Shown piece by piece: positions 15,806 through 23,904 of a stretch of DNA of 52,620 nt. A program made the translations under genes and the position numbers. The notes under the pieces are model-generated. The model was not told where the DNA came from. It saw nothing but the letters and a program-made list of their open reading frames with translations, and searched no databases. Location of the stretch: positions 1 through 52,620 of the forward strand of contig CACYIK010000012.1 of assembly GCA_902774395.1 (NCBI GenBank). Direction: 5' to 3'. Position 1 is the first letter of the stretch, and every line of letters starts with the position of its first letter. The stretch comes from an uncultured Bacteroidota bacterium (GTDB lineage Bacteria; Bacteroidota; Bacteroidia; Bacteroidales; P3).

Positions 15806-15836
15806 CAAATATACAACCTTTTTCCGATTGCGCAAA
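15806..15836 (-). promoter_or_regulatory. Promoter of purH (-33 and -7 boxes)
   Basis: Minus strand: TTTG (15836-15833), a 19-base spacer and TATATTTG (15813-15806). This matches the Bacteroidota sigma-ABfr consensus. Transcription would start about 80 bases before the purH ATG. Confidence 0.78.
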
Positions 15837-15868
15837 AAAGTTTTGCTACAAATTTAATAAATCCTGAC

Positions 15869-15949
15869 TCAACGAATCACGTTGGTGAAGACAGGGGCTT
15901 GGCCGGGGGCGACGAGGACGTTGATGATGAGGTTGCCTGCGGGAGGCAT
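15869..15949 (-). pseudogene. 26-codon remnant open frame downstream of pfkA
   Basis: An open frame MPPAGNLIINVLVAPGQAPV plus six residues, ending TGA. Its codons are the GC-ending ones typical of the chromosome's real genes (CTC ATC ATC AAC GTC CTC GTC). The open frame runs back without a stop into the end of pfkA in another frame. It could be the surviving 3' end of a lost gene or a very small gene. I do not recognise it. Confidence 0.3.
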
Positions 15950-15959
15950 GTCGGGGGCG

Positions 15960-17060
15960 TTAGTCTCCGAACTCGATGCCCACGCCTTTGGCGGTGTGTA
16001 CCAGACGGCTGTCGGGGGCCACGAGGTTCTGTTCGCGGACAGCCTCCTCGAGGGGAATGCCCACGATGTCGGGGTGGTGGTAGGCTACCATCTGGCCGAA
16101 GCGGCCCTCCATGACGAACTCCATGGCGCGGACGCCGAACTCGGTGGCCAGCACGCGGTCGAAAGCGATGGGTGTGCCGCCGCGCTGCAGGTGGCCGAGG
16201 ATAGTGTAGCGGATGTCGTGCTCCACACCCGCGGCCTTGAGGTCGGCGGCGAGTTGCTCGCCTACGCCACCAAGCTTCACATGTTGGTAGCCCACCTCGC
16301 CGGTCTCGGTGCCGGTGACGGTGCCGCCCTTGGGCATGGCGCCTTCGGCGACGACGATGATGCAGTAGCCGCGGCGCTTGTTGTAGCGCTGCTCTATCTT
16401 CGCCTTTATCTTGTTGATGTCGTAGGGTATCTCGGGGATAAGGCAGACGTCGGCGCCGCCGGCGATGGCGCTATGCAGTGCTATCCAGCCTGCGTCGCGA
16501 CCCATCACCTCGAGGATGAAGACGCGGTTGTGTGATGCCGCCGTGGTGACGAGTTTGTCGATGGCGTCGGTGCATATCTGCACGGCCGTCTGGAAACCGA
16601 AGGTGTAGTCGGTCATCGACAGGTCGTTGTCGATGGTCTTGGGGACACCCACAATATTGAGGCCTTTCTTGGCGAGACCCAGCGAGATGCGCTGGCTACC
16701 GTCGCCGCCGATGTTGATGACGGCGTCGACACCCATATACTGCAGCTTGCGCAGCATCTCGTCGCTACGGTCCACGGTGGTCCATGTGCCGTCGGCGTTC
16801 TTCACCGGCCAGGCGAAGGGGCCGCCCTTGTTGGTGGTGCCCAGTATGGTGCCACCCTGTATCTGAAGTCCCTCGACGGTCTTTTCGTCGAGCATCTGTA
16901 TCTCGGTAGGCTCGCGCAGCACACCGTTGAACGACTCGATGCATCCGATGACCTCCCAGTCCGAAGCCTGCGAGGCACGCTTCACGATACCGCGAATCAC
17001 CGCGTTCAACCCGGGGCAGTCGCCGCCGCCGGTTAGTACCATTACTCGTTTCAGTGCCAT
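15960..17060 (-). CDS. pfkA: 6-phosphofructokinase
   Basis: A 366-residue phosphofructokinase (group A) of glycolysis, adding phosphate to fructose 6-phosphate. Motifs: GGGDCPGLNAVIRG (11-24), GGDGS (118-122), PKTIDNDL (140-147), EVMGRDAGWIAL and the 6-phosphate site near GHLQRGG. The residue pair matters: Gly in GGDGS (E. coli 104) points to ATP use, while Lys in PKTIDND (E. coli Gly124) is typical of the pyrophosphate branch. Such Gly/Lys enzymes, for example in trypanosomes, use ATP, so I favour ATP. ATG 17060 is chosen because the longer frame crosses the -7 box. Confidence 0.92.
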   Translation of the reverse strand: MALKRVMVLTGGGDCPGLNAVIRGIVKRASQASDWEVIGCIESFNGVLREPTEIQMLDEKTVEGLQIQGGTILGTTNKGGPFAWPVKNADGTWTTVDRSDEMLRKLQYMGVDAVINIGGDGSQRISLGLAKKGLNIVGVPKTIDNDLSMTDYTFGFQTAVQICTDAIDKLVTTAASHNRVFILEVMGRDAGWIALHSAIAGGADVCLIPEIPYDINKIKAKIEQRYNKRRGYCIIVVAEGAMPKGGTVTGTETGEVGYQHVKLGGVGEQLAADLKAAGVEHDIRYTILGHLQRGGTPIAFDRVLATEFGVRAMEFVMEGRFGQMVAYHHPDIVGIPLEEAVREQNLVAPDSRLVHTAKGVGIEFGD

Positions 17061-17096
17061 AATAAATATGTTTATATTCTTTAAATTTTCAAAATG

Positions 17097-17129
17097 CAAA
17101 GATACGAAGAAAAAATCAAACCCGTCAAA
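17097..17129 (-). promoter_or_regulatory. Promoter of pfkA (-33 and -7 boxes)
   Basis: Minus strand: TTTG (17129-17126), a 21-base spacer and TATCTTTG (17104-17097), about 37 bases before the ATG. It is back-to-back with the rpmG promoter at 17147-17177. Confidence 0.8.
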
Positions 17130-17146
17130 AAAAATTCCAACATTTT

Positions 17147-17177
17147 TTTGTCAGTTTCAAAAATGTTCGTATTTTTG
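17147..17177 (+). promoter_or_regulatory. Promoter of rpmG-DUF4295 (-33 and -7 boxes)
   Basis: TTTG (17147-17150), a 19-base spacer and TATTTTTG (17170-17177) followed by CAG. The leader to the rpmG ATG is about 80 bases and contains a possible hairpin between CCAAGA (17192) and TCTTGG (17222). Confidence 0.78.
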
Positions 17178-17264
17178 CAGCCGATTTGAATGGCCAAGAA
17201 AACGATTGTGATGCTCTTTCGCTCTTGGAATTCAGTCGGTTACGAATTTGAAAACATTTAAGTC

Positions 17265-17453
17265 ATGGCAAAGAAAAATAAAGACGCACGGGTCCAGGTG
17301 ATCCTTGAATGCACAGAACAGAAGAACAGCGGTGTCCCCGGCATGAGCCGTTACATCACCACCAAGAACAAAAAGAACACTCCTGACCGTTTGGAGCTCA
17401 AGAAGTACAACCCCTTCTTGAAGAAAGTCACTGTTCATAAAGAAATCAAGTAA
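17265..17453 (+). CDS. rpmG: 50S ribosomal protein L33
   Basis: A 62-residue protein of the L33 family: [39 protein letters not shown] and [15 protein letters not shown] are typical. Only one Cys (C16) remains, so it is the zinc-free (C-minus) form. It is followed 24 bases later by DUF4295, a standard Bacteroidota pairing. rpmB, often just upstream in relatives, is not present here; a promoter takes its place. Confidence 0.93.
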   Translation: MAKKNKDARVQVILECTEQKNSGVPGMSRYITTKNKKNTPDRLELKKYNPFLKKVTVHKEIK

Positions 17454-17477
17454 CATAATTAATAGGAGAAATAGACT

Positions 17478-17633
17478 ATGGCAAAGAAAGTTGTTGCTAC
17501 CCTTAAGACTTCGACCGGTAAAAGTTTCGCCAAGGTGATTCGCATGGTGCGTTCTCCCAAGACCAACGCTTACATGTTCTCCGAGGAGATCGTTCCCTCC
17601 GACAATGTTCAGGAGTACCTGAAGAAGAAATAA
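17478..17633 (+). CDS. DUF4295 family protein
   Basis: A 51-residue basic protein (MAKKVVATLKTSTGKSFAKV, then IRMVRSPKTNAYMFSEEIVP and a C-terminal NVQEYLKKK). It matches the short DUF4295 proteins that follow rpmG in Bacteroidota. Ribosome association is likely from its context and charge but not proven. The start is preceded by AATAGGAGAAATAGACT, with a recognisable AGGAGA ribosome binding site. Confidence 0.88.
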   Translation: MAKKVVATLKTSTGKSFAKVIRMVRSPKTNAYMFSEEIVPSDNVQEYLKKK

Positions 17634-17687
17634 TCTTTTAAATAGTAGGAAAGAGATAATAATTTTTTTCATACGCTTTTGTTTTGG

Positions 17688-17726
17688 CCTCCGTGGGACG
17701 CGTCCTATGGAGGTTTTTTGTTTTTG
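17688..17726 (+). terminator. Rho-independent terminator after DUF4295
   Basis: Stem CCTCCGTGGGAC / GTCCTATGGAGG with one mismatch and one wobble around a GC loop, followed by TTTTTTGTTTTT. Confidence 0.88.
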
Positions 17727-17819
17727 TAATCATTTGATTTGCTGTGCGGTTTGCGATTTGAACATTTTGCTGTTGAAACAAAAAAGGAAGTGTATCGTTA
17801 TTAACTGATGAGAAGTGTG

Positions 17820-17827
17820 TAAATTTG
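17820..17827 (+). promoter_or_regulatory. Putative -7 box of the beta-barrel gene
   Basis: TAAATTTG followed by CAACG, 45 bases before the ATG at 17873. It fits TAnnTTTG, but no TTTG -33 box is visible. It also shows that a start at 17825 is unlikely. Confidence 0.55.
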
Positions 17828-17872
17828 CAACGATTTTATTTCAAATATTATTCACCTAAAAATCAAAAAAAA

Positions 17873-18415
17873 ATGAAGAAAGTTTTATCGATTATGGCCG
17901 TTGCAGCAGTTATGCTGTTTGCCGGTAAAGCCAACGCTCAGCTGAGCATTCATGCTGGTTATCAGAGCTACAGCATGACTGCTGAAACTCCCATGGGTTC
18001 CTCCACGGAAAGCAACGACGGTTTCTACATTGGTGGTAGCTACAACATGGAGGCTGGTGCTGGCCTCAGTGTGGCTCCGGGTCTCTATTTTGCCTATGTC
18101 GAGGACATCATGGACCTTCGTGTGCCCATTCTGATTAACTATGGCATCAAGATTAGCGACGTTCGTCTCTCGGTCTTTGCCGGTCCCCAGATCAACTTCG
18201 GCGTTGCTGGTGACATGTATGACAAAGACTTGACCGCTCCTCTTGAGTTCAGCCGTTTTGACCTCGCTGCGACTTTCGGCCTTCAACTGGGCTATCGTAA
18301 CATCAGCATCGAAGGTGGTTACAGCCTCGGTCTGCTCAACCGTTGGAGCGATGCTCCCAGCAGCTGCAGCATCAAGACCAACCAACTTTTCTTTGGTGTG
18401 GGCTACGATCTCTAA
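17873..18415 (+). CDS. Outer-membrane beta-barrel protein
   Basis: A 180-residue protein with a signal peptide (MKKVLSIMAVAAVMLFAGKANAQ). The mature chain is built of alternating strands: LSIHAGYQSYSM, DGFYIGGSYNMEAG, GLSVAPGLYFAYVED, VRLSVFAGPQINFGV, ATFGLQLGYRNISIEGGYSLGL and a last strand LFFGVGYDL ending in an aromatic pair, as expected for small eight-strand porin-like barrels. Function is not known. ATG 17873 is chosen because the frame upstream lacks a ribosome binding site and overlaps the promoter. It is a single-gene unit with its own terminator. Confidence 0.8.
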   Translation: MKKVLSIMAVAAVMLFAGKANAQLSIHAGYQSYSMTAETPMGSSTESNDGFYIGGSYNMEAGAGLSVAPGLYFAYVEDIMDLRVPILINYGIKISDVRLSVFAGPQINFGVAGDMYDKDLTAPLEFSRFDLAATFGLQLGYRNISIEGGYSLGLLNRWSDAPSSCSIKTNQLFFGVGYDL

Positions 18416-18438
18416 ACCCTCGTAAGAAGAATCTATTA

Positions 18439-18470
18439 TGCGGGGCGACGAGAGTCGCCCCGCACTTTTT
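18439..18470 (+). terminator. Rho-independent terminator after the beta-barrel gene
   Basis: Stem TGCGGGGCGAC / GTCGCCCCGCA (11 bp, loop GAGA), then CTTTTT. Confidence 0.92.
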
Positions 18471-18712
18471 ACATTCTTTCCTTTCGTTTCCAAAGGGTAT
18501 CCAAATGGGGATACACATGCCATTTTGTCCAGTTGATGCTCGGTTGTTGTCCGGTTGTTGTCTGGTTTAAAAGCGGACAACAAGCGGACAACAAGCGGAC
18601 AACAACCGGACAACAGAAGTAGTTGAAGACTACCTTGGGGCAGGGGAGGCAAGAGGGGGTGCGGGGACGATTTTTTTAGCAAAAAAATGACGGGTGATTC
18701 AATTATTTTTCG
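18471..18712. repeat. Gene-free spacer with inverted arrays of an 11-bp unit
   Basis: No gene is seen between the terminator and the ileS promoter. At 18541-18565 two CGGTTGTTGTC units are followed by TGGTTTAAAAG and then four inverted units CGGACAACAAG (18573-18615). The 11-bp unit length equals that of the CACTCCCC array near 8430, but the sequence is unrelated. The array can fold into a long hairpin. Confidence 0.8.
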
Positions 18713-18720
18713 TATCTTTG
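18713..18720 (+). promoter_or_regulatory. Promoter -7 box of ileS
   Basis: TATCTTTG, 67 bases before the ileS ATG. The leader TTGCTTGGTTCGTTGCGTCC and following bases show no T-box features. Confidence 0.72.
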
Positions 18721-18787
18721 TTGCTTGGTTCGTTGCGTCCATGCGGGGGCAACGGGTTGATTTTGAATATATAATAATATTATAATA

Positions 18788-21700
18788 ATGAAGTACAACG
18801 AGTATAAGCAGCTTAATTTGACCCAGATTGGGCAGGATGTGCGCCGCTTCTGGGAGGAGAACGAGATTTTCGAGAAAGGACAGAAACTCAGCGAGGGACA
18901 TCCGTCGTTTGTGTTCTACGATGGTCCCCCGTCGGCTAACGGCAAACCCGGCATCCACCACGTGATGGCCCGCACCATCAAGGATGTCTTCTGCCGCTAC
19001 AAGGCACAGAAGGGCTACCTCGTTGACCGCAAGGCTGGCTGGGACACCCACGGTCTGCCCGTGGAACTCGGCGTGGAGAAGAACCTCGGCATCACCAAGG
19101 AGGATATCGGCAAGAAGATTAGCGTCGACGACTACAACCGCGCCTGCCGCGAGGAGGTGATGAAGTACAAAGAGTTGTGGGACGAGCTGACACGCGTGAT
19201 GGGCTATTGGGTTGACCTCAAGAACCCCTATATCACCTTCAATAACGAGTATATCGAGACCCTGTGGTTCCTGCTGAAGAAGCTCTACGACAAAGGCCTT
19301 CTCTACAAGGGCTACACCATCCAGCCCTATAGCCCCGCTGCCGGCACCGGTCTGTCGAGCCACGAGCTTAATATGCCTGGCTGCTATCGCGACGTGAAAG
19401 ACACGACTTGTGTCGCCATGTTCAAGATTAAGGACCTTAAGGACGCTAAGGACCTTAAGGACATGCCTACCTACGCTATCGCTTGGACTACCACTCCCTG
19501 GACGCTGCCTTCGAACACCGCCCTCTGCGTGGGTCCCAATATCGACTATGTCACCATCGAGACCACCCACCCCTACAAGGAGACGCCCTGCCGCATCATC
19601 ATGGCCAAGGCTCTGGTGGATTCGATGTTCCCCGAAGGCAAGTCGCCCGAATACAAGATTGTCGGCGAGTGCAAGGGTAAAGACCTTGAGGGTCTGCACT
19701 ATGAGCAACTCATCCCTTGGGTGAAACCTACCGAGGTGAGCGATAAGGGTTCGTTCCGCATCATCCTTGGCGACTACGTGACCACCGAGGATGGTACCGG
19801 TATCGTGCATATCGCCCCCACCTTCGGTGCCGACGACGCCCGTGTGGCCAAGAAGGCAGGCATCGGCGACCTGCTGCTCTTCGACCGCGACGGCAAGCAG
19901 CTGCCCATGGTCGACAAGCAGGGCCGCTTCGCCCCCGTCGAGGATCTCGATCCCGAATGGGTGAAGGCCAACGTCGATGTGGAAGAATACAGCAAGCATG
20001 CCGGCAAGTTCGTCAAGAACGCCTACGACCCCACCAAGGGCGAGAAGGATATGAGCCTCGACGTGGAGCTGGTCATCATGCTCAAGGAGCAGGGCAAACT
20101 CTTCAAGAGCGAGAAGCACACGCATAGCTACCCTCACTGCTGGCGTACCGACAAGCCCGTGCTCTACTACCCCCTCGACAGCTGGTTCATCCGCACCACG
20201 GCTCTCAAGGAGCGCATGATAGAACTCAACAAGACCATCAACTGGAAGCCCGAAGCCACCGGCAGCGGCCGTTTCGGCAACTGGCTGGAGAATATCGTCG
20301 ACTGGAACCTCAGCCGCAGCCGCTACTGGGGCACCCCGCTGCCCATCTGGCGCACCGAGGACGGCAAAGAGGAGAAGTGCATCGGCAGCGTCAAGGAGCT
20401 GAGTGCCGAGATTGAGAAGGCCGTCAAGGCCGGTCTCATGACCTCGAATCCCTACGCCGGCGACTACAAGGACTTCGACCTCCATCGCCCCTATATCGAC
20501 AACGTTATCCTGGTCAGCGACAGTGGCAAACCCATGCGTCGTGAGCCGGACCTCATCGACGTGTGGTTCGACAGTGGTGCCATGCCCTATGCCCAGATAC
20601 ACTACATGGGTGGCGAGCTGAAGCCCACCGAGTTCCCGGCCGACTTCATCGCCGAGGGCGTCGACCAGACCCGTGGCTGGTTCTACACGCTCCACGCCAT
20701 CGGCACCATGTGCTTCGACAGCGTGGCCTTCAAGAACGTCATCAGCAACGGCCTCGTGCTCGACAAGAACGGCAACAAGATGTCGAAGCGCCTCGGCAAC
20801 GCCGTCGACCCCTTCGAGACCCTCGGAAAGTACGGCCCCGACGCCACCCGCTGGTACATGATCACCAACAGTCAGCCGTGGGACAACCTGAAGTTCGACG
20901 TGGAAGGTGTCGACGAGGTAAGAAGAAAACTGTTCGGCACACTCTACAACACCTACAGCTTCTTCGCCCTCTATGCCAACCTCGACGGCTTCGACTACTC
21001 GCAGAAAGACCTGCCCATCGCCGAGCGTCCGGAGATTGACCGCTGGATACTCTCCGAACTCAACACGCTGGTGAAGACCGTCGGCGACGCCATGGAGGAC
21101 TACGAGCCCACCCGCGCCGGCCGCGCCATCGGCACCTTCGTGGATGCCTACCTCAGCAACTGGTATGTGCGTCTCTGCCGCCGCCGTTTCTGGAAGGGCG
21201 ATATGACAGCCGACAAAGTGTCTGCCTACCAGACGCTCTACACCTGCCTCGAGACCCTCAGCCGTCTTATGGCACCCATCGCTCCCTTCTTCAGCGAGCG
21301 CATGTTCCTCGACCTCAATGCCGTCACCAAGCGCTACGATGTTGAGTCCGTCCATCACCTCGGCTTCCCCGAATACCACGCCGAGATGGTCGACAAGGCC
21401 CTCGAGGAGCGCATGCAGCTGGCCCAGAAGGTCTGCTCCATGGTCCTCGGCCTGCGCAAGAAGAGCAACCTCCGCGTGCGTCAGCCGCTGCAGAAGATTG
21501 TCATCCCGGTGCGCGACGAGAATATGCGTGTCCAGATCGAGAAGGTGCAGCACCTCATCTGCTCCGAGCTTAACGTCAAGGAGATTGAATTCCTCGCCGC
21601 CGACAACGACCTGCTCGTCAAGAAGATTAAGCCCAATTTCAAGACCCTTGGCCCGCGCTACGGCAAGGTGATGAAAGCCCTCGGTGCCGCCATCATGGCC

Positions 21701-22138
21701 TTCAGCCAGCAGCAGATCAACGCCCTCGAGGCCGATGGCCGCTGCGTGGTCAGTGTCGAAGGTCAGGACTGCGAAGTGCTTATCAGCGACGTGGAGATTG
21801 CCACGCAGGACATCCCCGGCTGGGTGGTGGCCAACGACGGCAACCTCACCGTGGCCCTCGACATACAGCTCACCCCCGAGCTCATCAACGAAGGCATCGC
21901 CCGCGAGCTGGTGAACCGCATCCAGAATATCCGTAAGGAACAGTTCGACGTCACCGACCGCATCGTCGTCGAGCTGCAGAGCGGCGAGTGGGACAGCGCC
22001 ATCAACACCCATCGCGACTATATCTGCTCCGAGACCCTCTGCACCAGCCTCACCCTCGTTCCCGAGGTGAAGGACGGCACCCCCATCGAGCTCCTCGACG
22101 GACAGAACACCGTTATCCGCATTGCCAAAGCACAATAA
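18788..22138 (+). CDS. ileS: Isoleucyl-tRNA synthetase (eukaryote-like type)
   Basis: A 1116-residue class I synthetase charging tRNA-Ile. The HIGH region is GPPSANGKPGIHHVM (46-60), followed by GWDTHGLPVE, and the second signature is KMSKR (from 664). GWDTHGLPVE and KMSKR are the forms found in the eukaryote-like IleS2 class, which is often less sensitive to mupirocin. The editing domain has AWTTTPWTLPSNTAL. Odd feature: residues 215-225 are a K-D-L / K-D-A run encoded by a 9-bp tandem repeat (19430-19462) just before the editing domain. A hairpin terminator follows. Confidence 0.96.
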   Translation: MKYNEYKQLNLTQIGQDVRRFWEENEIFEKGQKLSEGHPSFVFYDGPPSANGKPGIHHVMARTIKDVFCRYKAQKGYLVDRKAGWDTHGLPVELGVEKNLGITKEDIGKKISVDDYNRACREEVMKYKELWDELTRVMGYWVDLKNPYITFNNEYIETLWFLLKKLYDKGLLYKGYTIQPYSPAAGTGLSSHELNMPGCYRDVKDTTCVAMFKIKDLKDAKDLKDMPTYAIAWTTTPWTLPSNTALCVGPNIDYVTIETTHPYKETPCRIIMAKALVDSMFPEGKSPEYKIVGECKGKDLEGLHYEQLIPWVKPTEVSDKGSFRIILGDYVTTEDGTGIVHIAPTFGADDARVAKKAGIGDLLLFDRDGKQLPMVDKQGRFAPVEDLDPEWVKANVDVEEYSKHAGKFVKNAYDPTKGEKDMSLDVELVIMLKEQGKLFKSEKHTHSYPHCWRTDKPVLYYPLDSWFIRTTALKERMIELNKTINWKPEATGSGRFGNWLENIVDWNLSRSRYWGTPLPIWRTEDGKEEKCIGSVKELSAEIEKAVKAGLMTSNPYAGDYKDFDLHRPYIDNVILVSDSGKPMRREPDLIDVWFDSGAMPYAQIHYMGGELKPTEFPADFIAEGVDQTRGWFYTLHAIGTMCFDSVAFKNVISNGLVLDKNGNKMSKRLGNAVDPFETLGKYGPDATRWYMITNSQPWDNLKFDVEGVDEVRRKLFGTLYNTYSFFALYANLDGFDYSQKDLPIAERPEIDRWILSELNTLVKTVGDAMEDYEPTRAGRAIGTFVDAYLSNWYVRLCRRRFWKGDMTADKVSAYQTLYTCLETLSRLMAPIAPFFSERMFLDLNAVTKRYDVESVHHLGFPEYHAEMVDKALEERMQLAQKVCSMVLGLRKKSNLRVRQPLQKIVIPVRDENMRVQIEKVQHLICSELNVKEIEFLAADNDLLVKKIKPNFKTLGPRYGKVMKALGAAIMAFSQQQINALEADGRCVVSVEGQDCEVLISDVEIATQDIPGWVVANDGNLTVALDIQLTPELINEGIARELVNRIQNIRKEQFDVTDRIVVELQSGEWDSAINTHRDYICSETLCTSLTLVPEVKDGTPIELLDGQNTVIRIAKAQ
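19430..19462 (+). repeat. In-frame 9-bp tandem repeat AAGGACCTT in ileS
   Basis: AAGGACCTT, AAGGACGCT, AAGGACCTT and AAGGAC follow each other, encoding KDLKDAKDLKD in the loop before the editing domain. The related CCTAAGG motif is repeated at 9 bp inside uvrA (39346-39381). Confidence 0.75.
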
Positions 22139-22249
22139 ACGCCGAAATGCGACGCTTTGCTCATAACTTGCTGATTATTACCCCCCCCAGTTTGCTGGTC
22201 TTGTAAACGGGAAGGGAGGAAACCCTACTTTTATTTTTGACACTCACCA

Positions 22250-22290
22250 CCCTGCTGCCCACCTCGGGCGGCGGGGCGGCTTTGTTTTGT
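22250..22290 (+). terminator. Terminator after ileS
   Basis: Stem CCCTGCTGCCC / GGGCGGCGGGG (11 pairs with wobbles, loop ACCTC), followed after CGGC by TTTGTTTTG. A T-rich tract also precedes it. Confidence 0.65.
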
Positions 22291-22351
22291 CCATGCATCG
22301 AAAATCACGAAAATTCACAAATATCATTAATCAATCAAAAACATTAACATC

Positions 22352-23104
22352 ATGAAGAAAATCTTACTTACGATTTTGGCTGTGCTGGCTATGAGCGGCA
22401 TGGCAATGGCGCAGACGGAAACGCTGCTGACCACAATTACGGGAGCAGGATCCAATACCAACCCTGCAACGTCTGCGAATGTAAGCTACAGCACTGAAGG
22501 CGTAGCTACCCTTACGTTCAGTGAGCCTACACCAGATGGACAAGTAGCGTACTATGTTTCTCCTGCCTGGGGATGGTGGGGATACGCTATAACGTTAACT
22601 GTCACCCCTGCCGAAGGATACACCATCACCAAATGCGTATTCTACGACAATGACAATCATACTGCCACAGACAGCGAAGCTCCATTTGTAGTGGAAACCG
22701 TGTTTGATGATAAGACACCGAAAGTAAATGGCACAATTCTGGCATACAACTCTAAAGGTATAACTAAGATTGAGGTGTATGGCTATGTGACGCCAACGGC
22801 GCCAACGACGCCAACGGCGCCGTCGGACATCAACCTGCATCGCAACGACGACGGCACGTGGAGCTTCATCATGCCGGCACGCAACCTGGTGGTGAACGCC
22901 GTGCTGTACAGCGGCAACGACCCCAACGGCTACACCATCGCCGGGGTGCCCGAAGGCTGGCAGGTGCTGGTGCTGGGCGAGCCGGTGACCATCACCGACG
23001 GCGTGACGACACCCATCACCGAAGGTGCCCCGGTGACCATCGTGCCGACCGGCAACCTCCGCCGCATCAAGAGCATCACGCTGATGGATGCCCCGACGGA
23101 ATGA
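22352..23104 (+). CDS. Secreted protein with beta-sandwich-like repeats (hypothetical)
   Basis: A 250-residue protein with a signal peptide (MKKILLTILAVLAMSGMAMAQ). The first half contains TVTPAEGYTITKCVFYDND, a pattern found in Bacteroidales surface proteins with sandwich repeats. A linker TPTAPTTPTAPSD is encoded by a 9-bp CCAACGGCG tandem repeat. The second part has WSFIMPARNLVVNAVLY, recalling the MPA-type repeats of surface adhesins, then GYTIAGVPEGWQVLVLGEPV. No sorting domain is evident at the C-terminus. Probably exported and possibly surface-exposed; the role is unknown. Confidence 0.65.
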   Translation: MKKILLTILAVLAMSGMAMAQTETLLTTITGAGSNTNPATSANVSYSTEGVATLTFSEPTPDGQVAYYVSPAWGWWGYAITLTVTPAEGYTITKCVFYDNDNHTATDSEAPFVVETVFDDKTPKVNGTILAYNSKGITKIEVYGYVTPTAPTTPTAPSDINLHRNDDGTWSFIMPARNLVVNAVLYSGNDPNGYTIAGVPEGWQVLVLGEPVTITDGVTTPITEGAPVTIVPTGNLRRIKSITLMDAPTE

Positions 23105-23123
23105 GTACTGTGAGCGCGACAAG

Positions 23124-23181
23124 AAAGGTATACTTTTCTGGGATAAAAAAGTATACCTTTTTTGAGAGAAAAGTATACCTT
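23124..23181. repeat. Triple AAGTATACCTT repeat with hairpin
   Basis: AAAGGTATACTTTT (23124-23137), AAAAAAGTATACCTTTTTT (23145-23163) and AGAAAAGTATACCTTAAA (from 23167). The first two form a hairpin ending in T6, which could terminate the upstream transcript. The third is an extra half. GTATAC is the palindromic centre of each. Confidence 0.75.
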
Positions 23182-23221
23182 AAATTTCAAGCAAACGTTA
23201 ATCCTTAAAAAACAACTGATT

Positions 23222-23755
23222 ATGGCAAAGAACAAATGGCGCTGCAGGGAGTTCAACCCTACAGCCAACATGGAAGGCCGCAGCCACAGCTTCTACGCTG
23301 AGGCAGTGATTACTACCGACCTGACGAACGACGACCTGGCCGACCGCATCTAGGCGCGCACGGGCTTCAAGAGCTACGAGGTGGAGGCCGTCATCGCCGC
23401 CATCGCCGAGGTGGTGGCCGAGGAGGTGCTGGAGAGCAACCGCATCACCCTCTCGGACCGCAAGGGGACCAAGATGGTGAGCATCTACCCCAAGGTGAGC
23501 GGCTCGATAAGCGACGCCGACGTGCAGGCCAACCCCACCAAGTACGCCGGCGCCACCAAGGCGACCGAGGAGATGCTGACGCCCGACATGCTGACCTGGA
23601 CGCTGGGGGCGACGATGGGGGTGAAGTTCAGCAAGCAGTTCGCCCACGACAAGCAGGCGCAGAAGGTGCGCTTCGTGGCCACCGACGAGGCCATCCCCGG
23701 CGACGACACGCCGACGCCGACGCCCGACCCGACGCCGGGCCCCGACGAAGGGTGA
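23222..23755 (+). pseudogene. HU-like DNA-binding protein gene interrupted by an in-frame TAG
   Basis: Two open parts lie in one frame, 23222-23353 and 23354-23755, separated only by TAG at 23351-23353. Together they encode 177 codons. The part before has FYAEAVITTDLTNDDLADRI and the part after ARTGFKSYEVEAVIAAIAEV, together forming the helical start of an HU-related protein of Bacteroidales. A CAG-to-TAG change at one base explains the break. The C-terminal tail has TPTPTPDPTPGPDEG. The rest of the frame looks intact, so the change is recent, or the codon is read through, or translation restarts at 23381. Other genes here end in TAG, so the genome uses it as a stop. Confidence 0.75.
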
Positions 23756-23802
23756 TGCGGCTGGGTACGCGGACGTCCCGTCCGCTTGAGATAGCATAAA
23801 AG

Positions 23803-23846
23803 ATGGGGGCCCGCGGCGCAAAGCGCCGCGGGCCCCCATACATTTT
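23803..23846 (+). terminator. Strong terminator after the HU-like gene
   Basis: Perfect 17-bp GC-rich stem ATGGGGGCCCGCGGCGC / GCGCCGCGGGCCCCCAT with loop AAA, then ACATTTTT. A smaller GCGGAC/GTCCGC hairpin lies upstream at 23769-23784. Confidence 0.9.
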
Positions 23847-23904
23847 TCAAAGCAGCACAATAAACGGAACTGTTTTTCGTTAAGAGGGTAGAAAAAAACA
23901 GACA

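Noticed and set aside
17885..22135. A 1416-codon open frame on the minus strand opposite ileS
   Set aside because: It is the antisense frame of a GC-ending gene; the complementary strand of such genes stays open for long. ileS on the plus strand has all synthetase motifs, its own promoter and terminator. The antisense frame has no recognisable domain and crosses a terminator and the beta-barrel gene.
22222..23104. A T9SS or Por sorting domain on the secreted protein, to link with PorX
   Set aside because: The C-terminus (LRRIKSITLMDAPTE) does not have the strand pattern or conserved Gly and Lys of type A or type B sorting domains. None of the other exported proteins here shows one either.
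23351..23353. Genetic code with TAG read as glutamine (as in some Bacteroidales phages)
   Set aside because: Several intact genes here end with TAG (LOG, the Cas4-like gene, glsA) and none of the other long genes has an internal TAG. The break is local to one gene.
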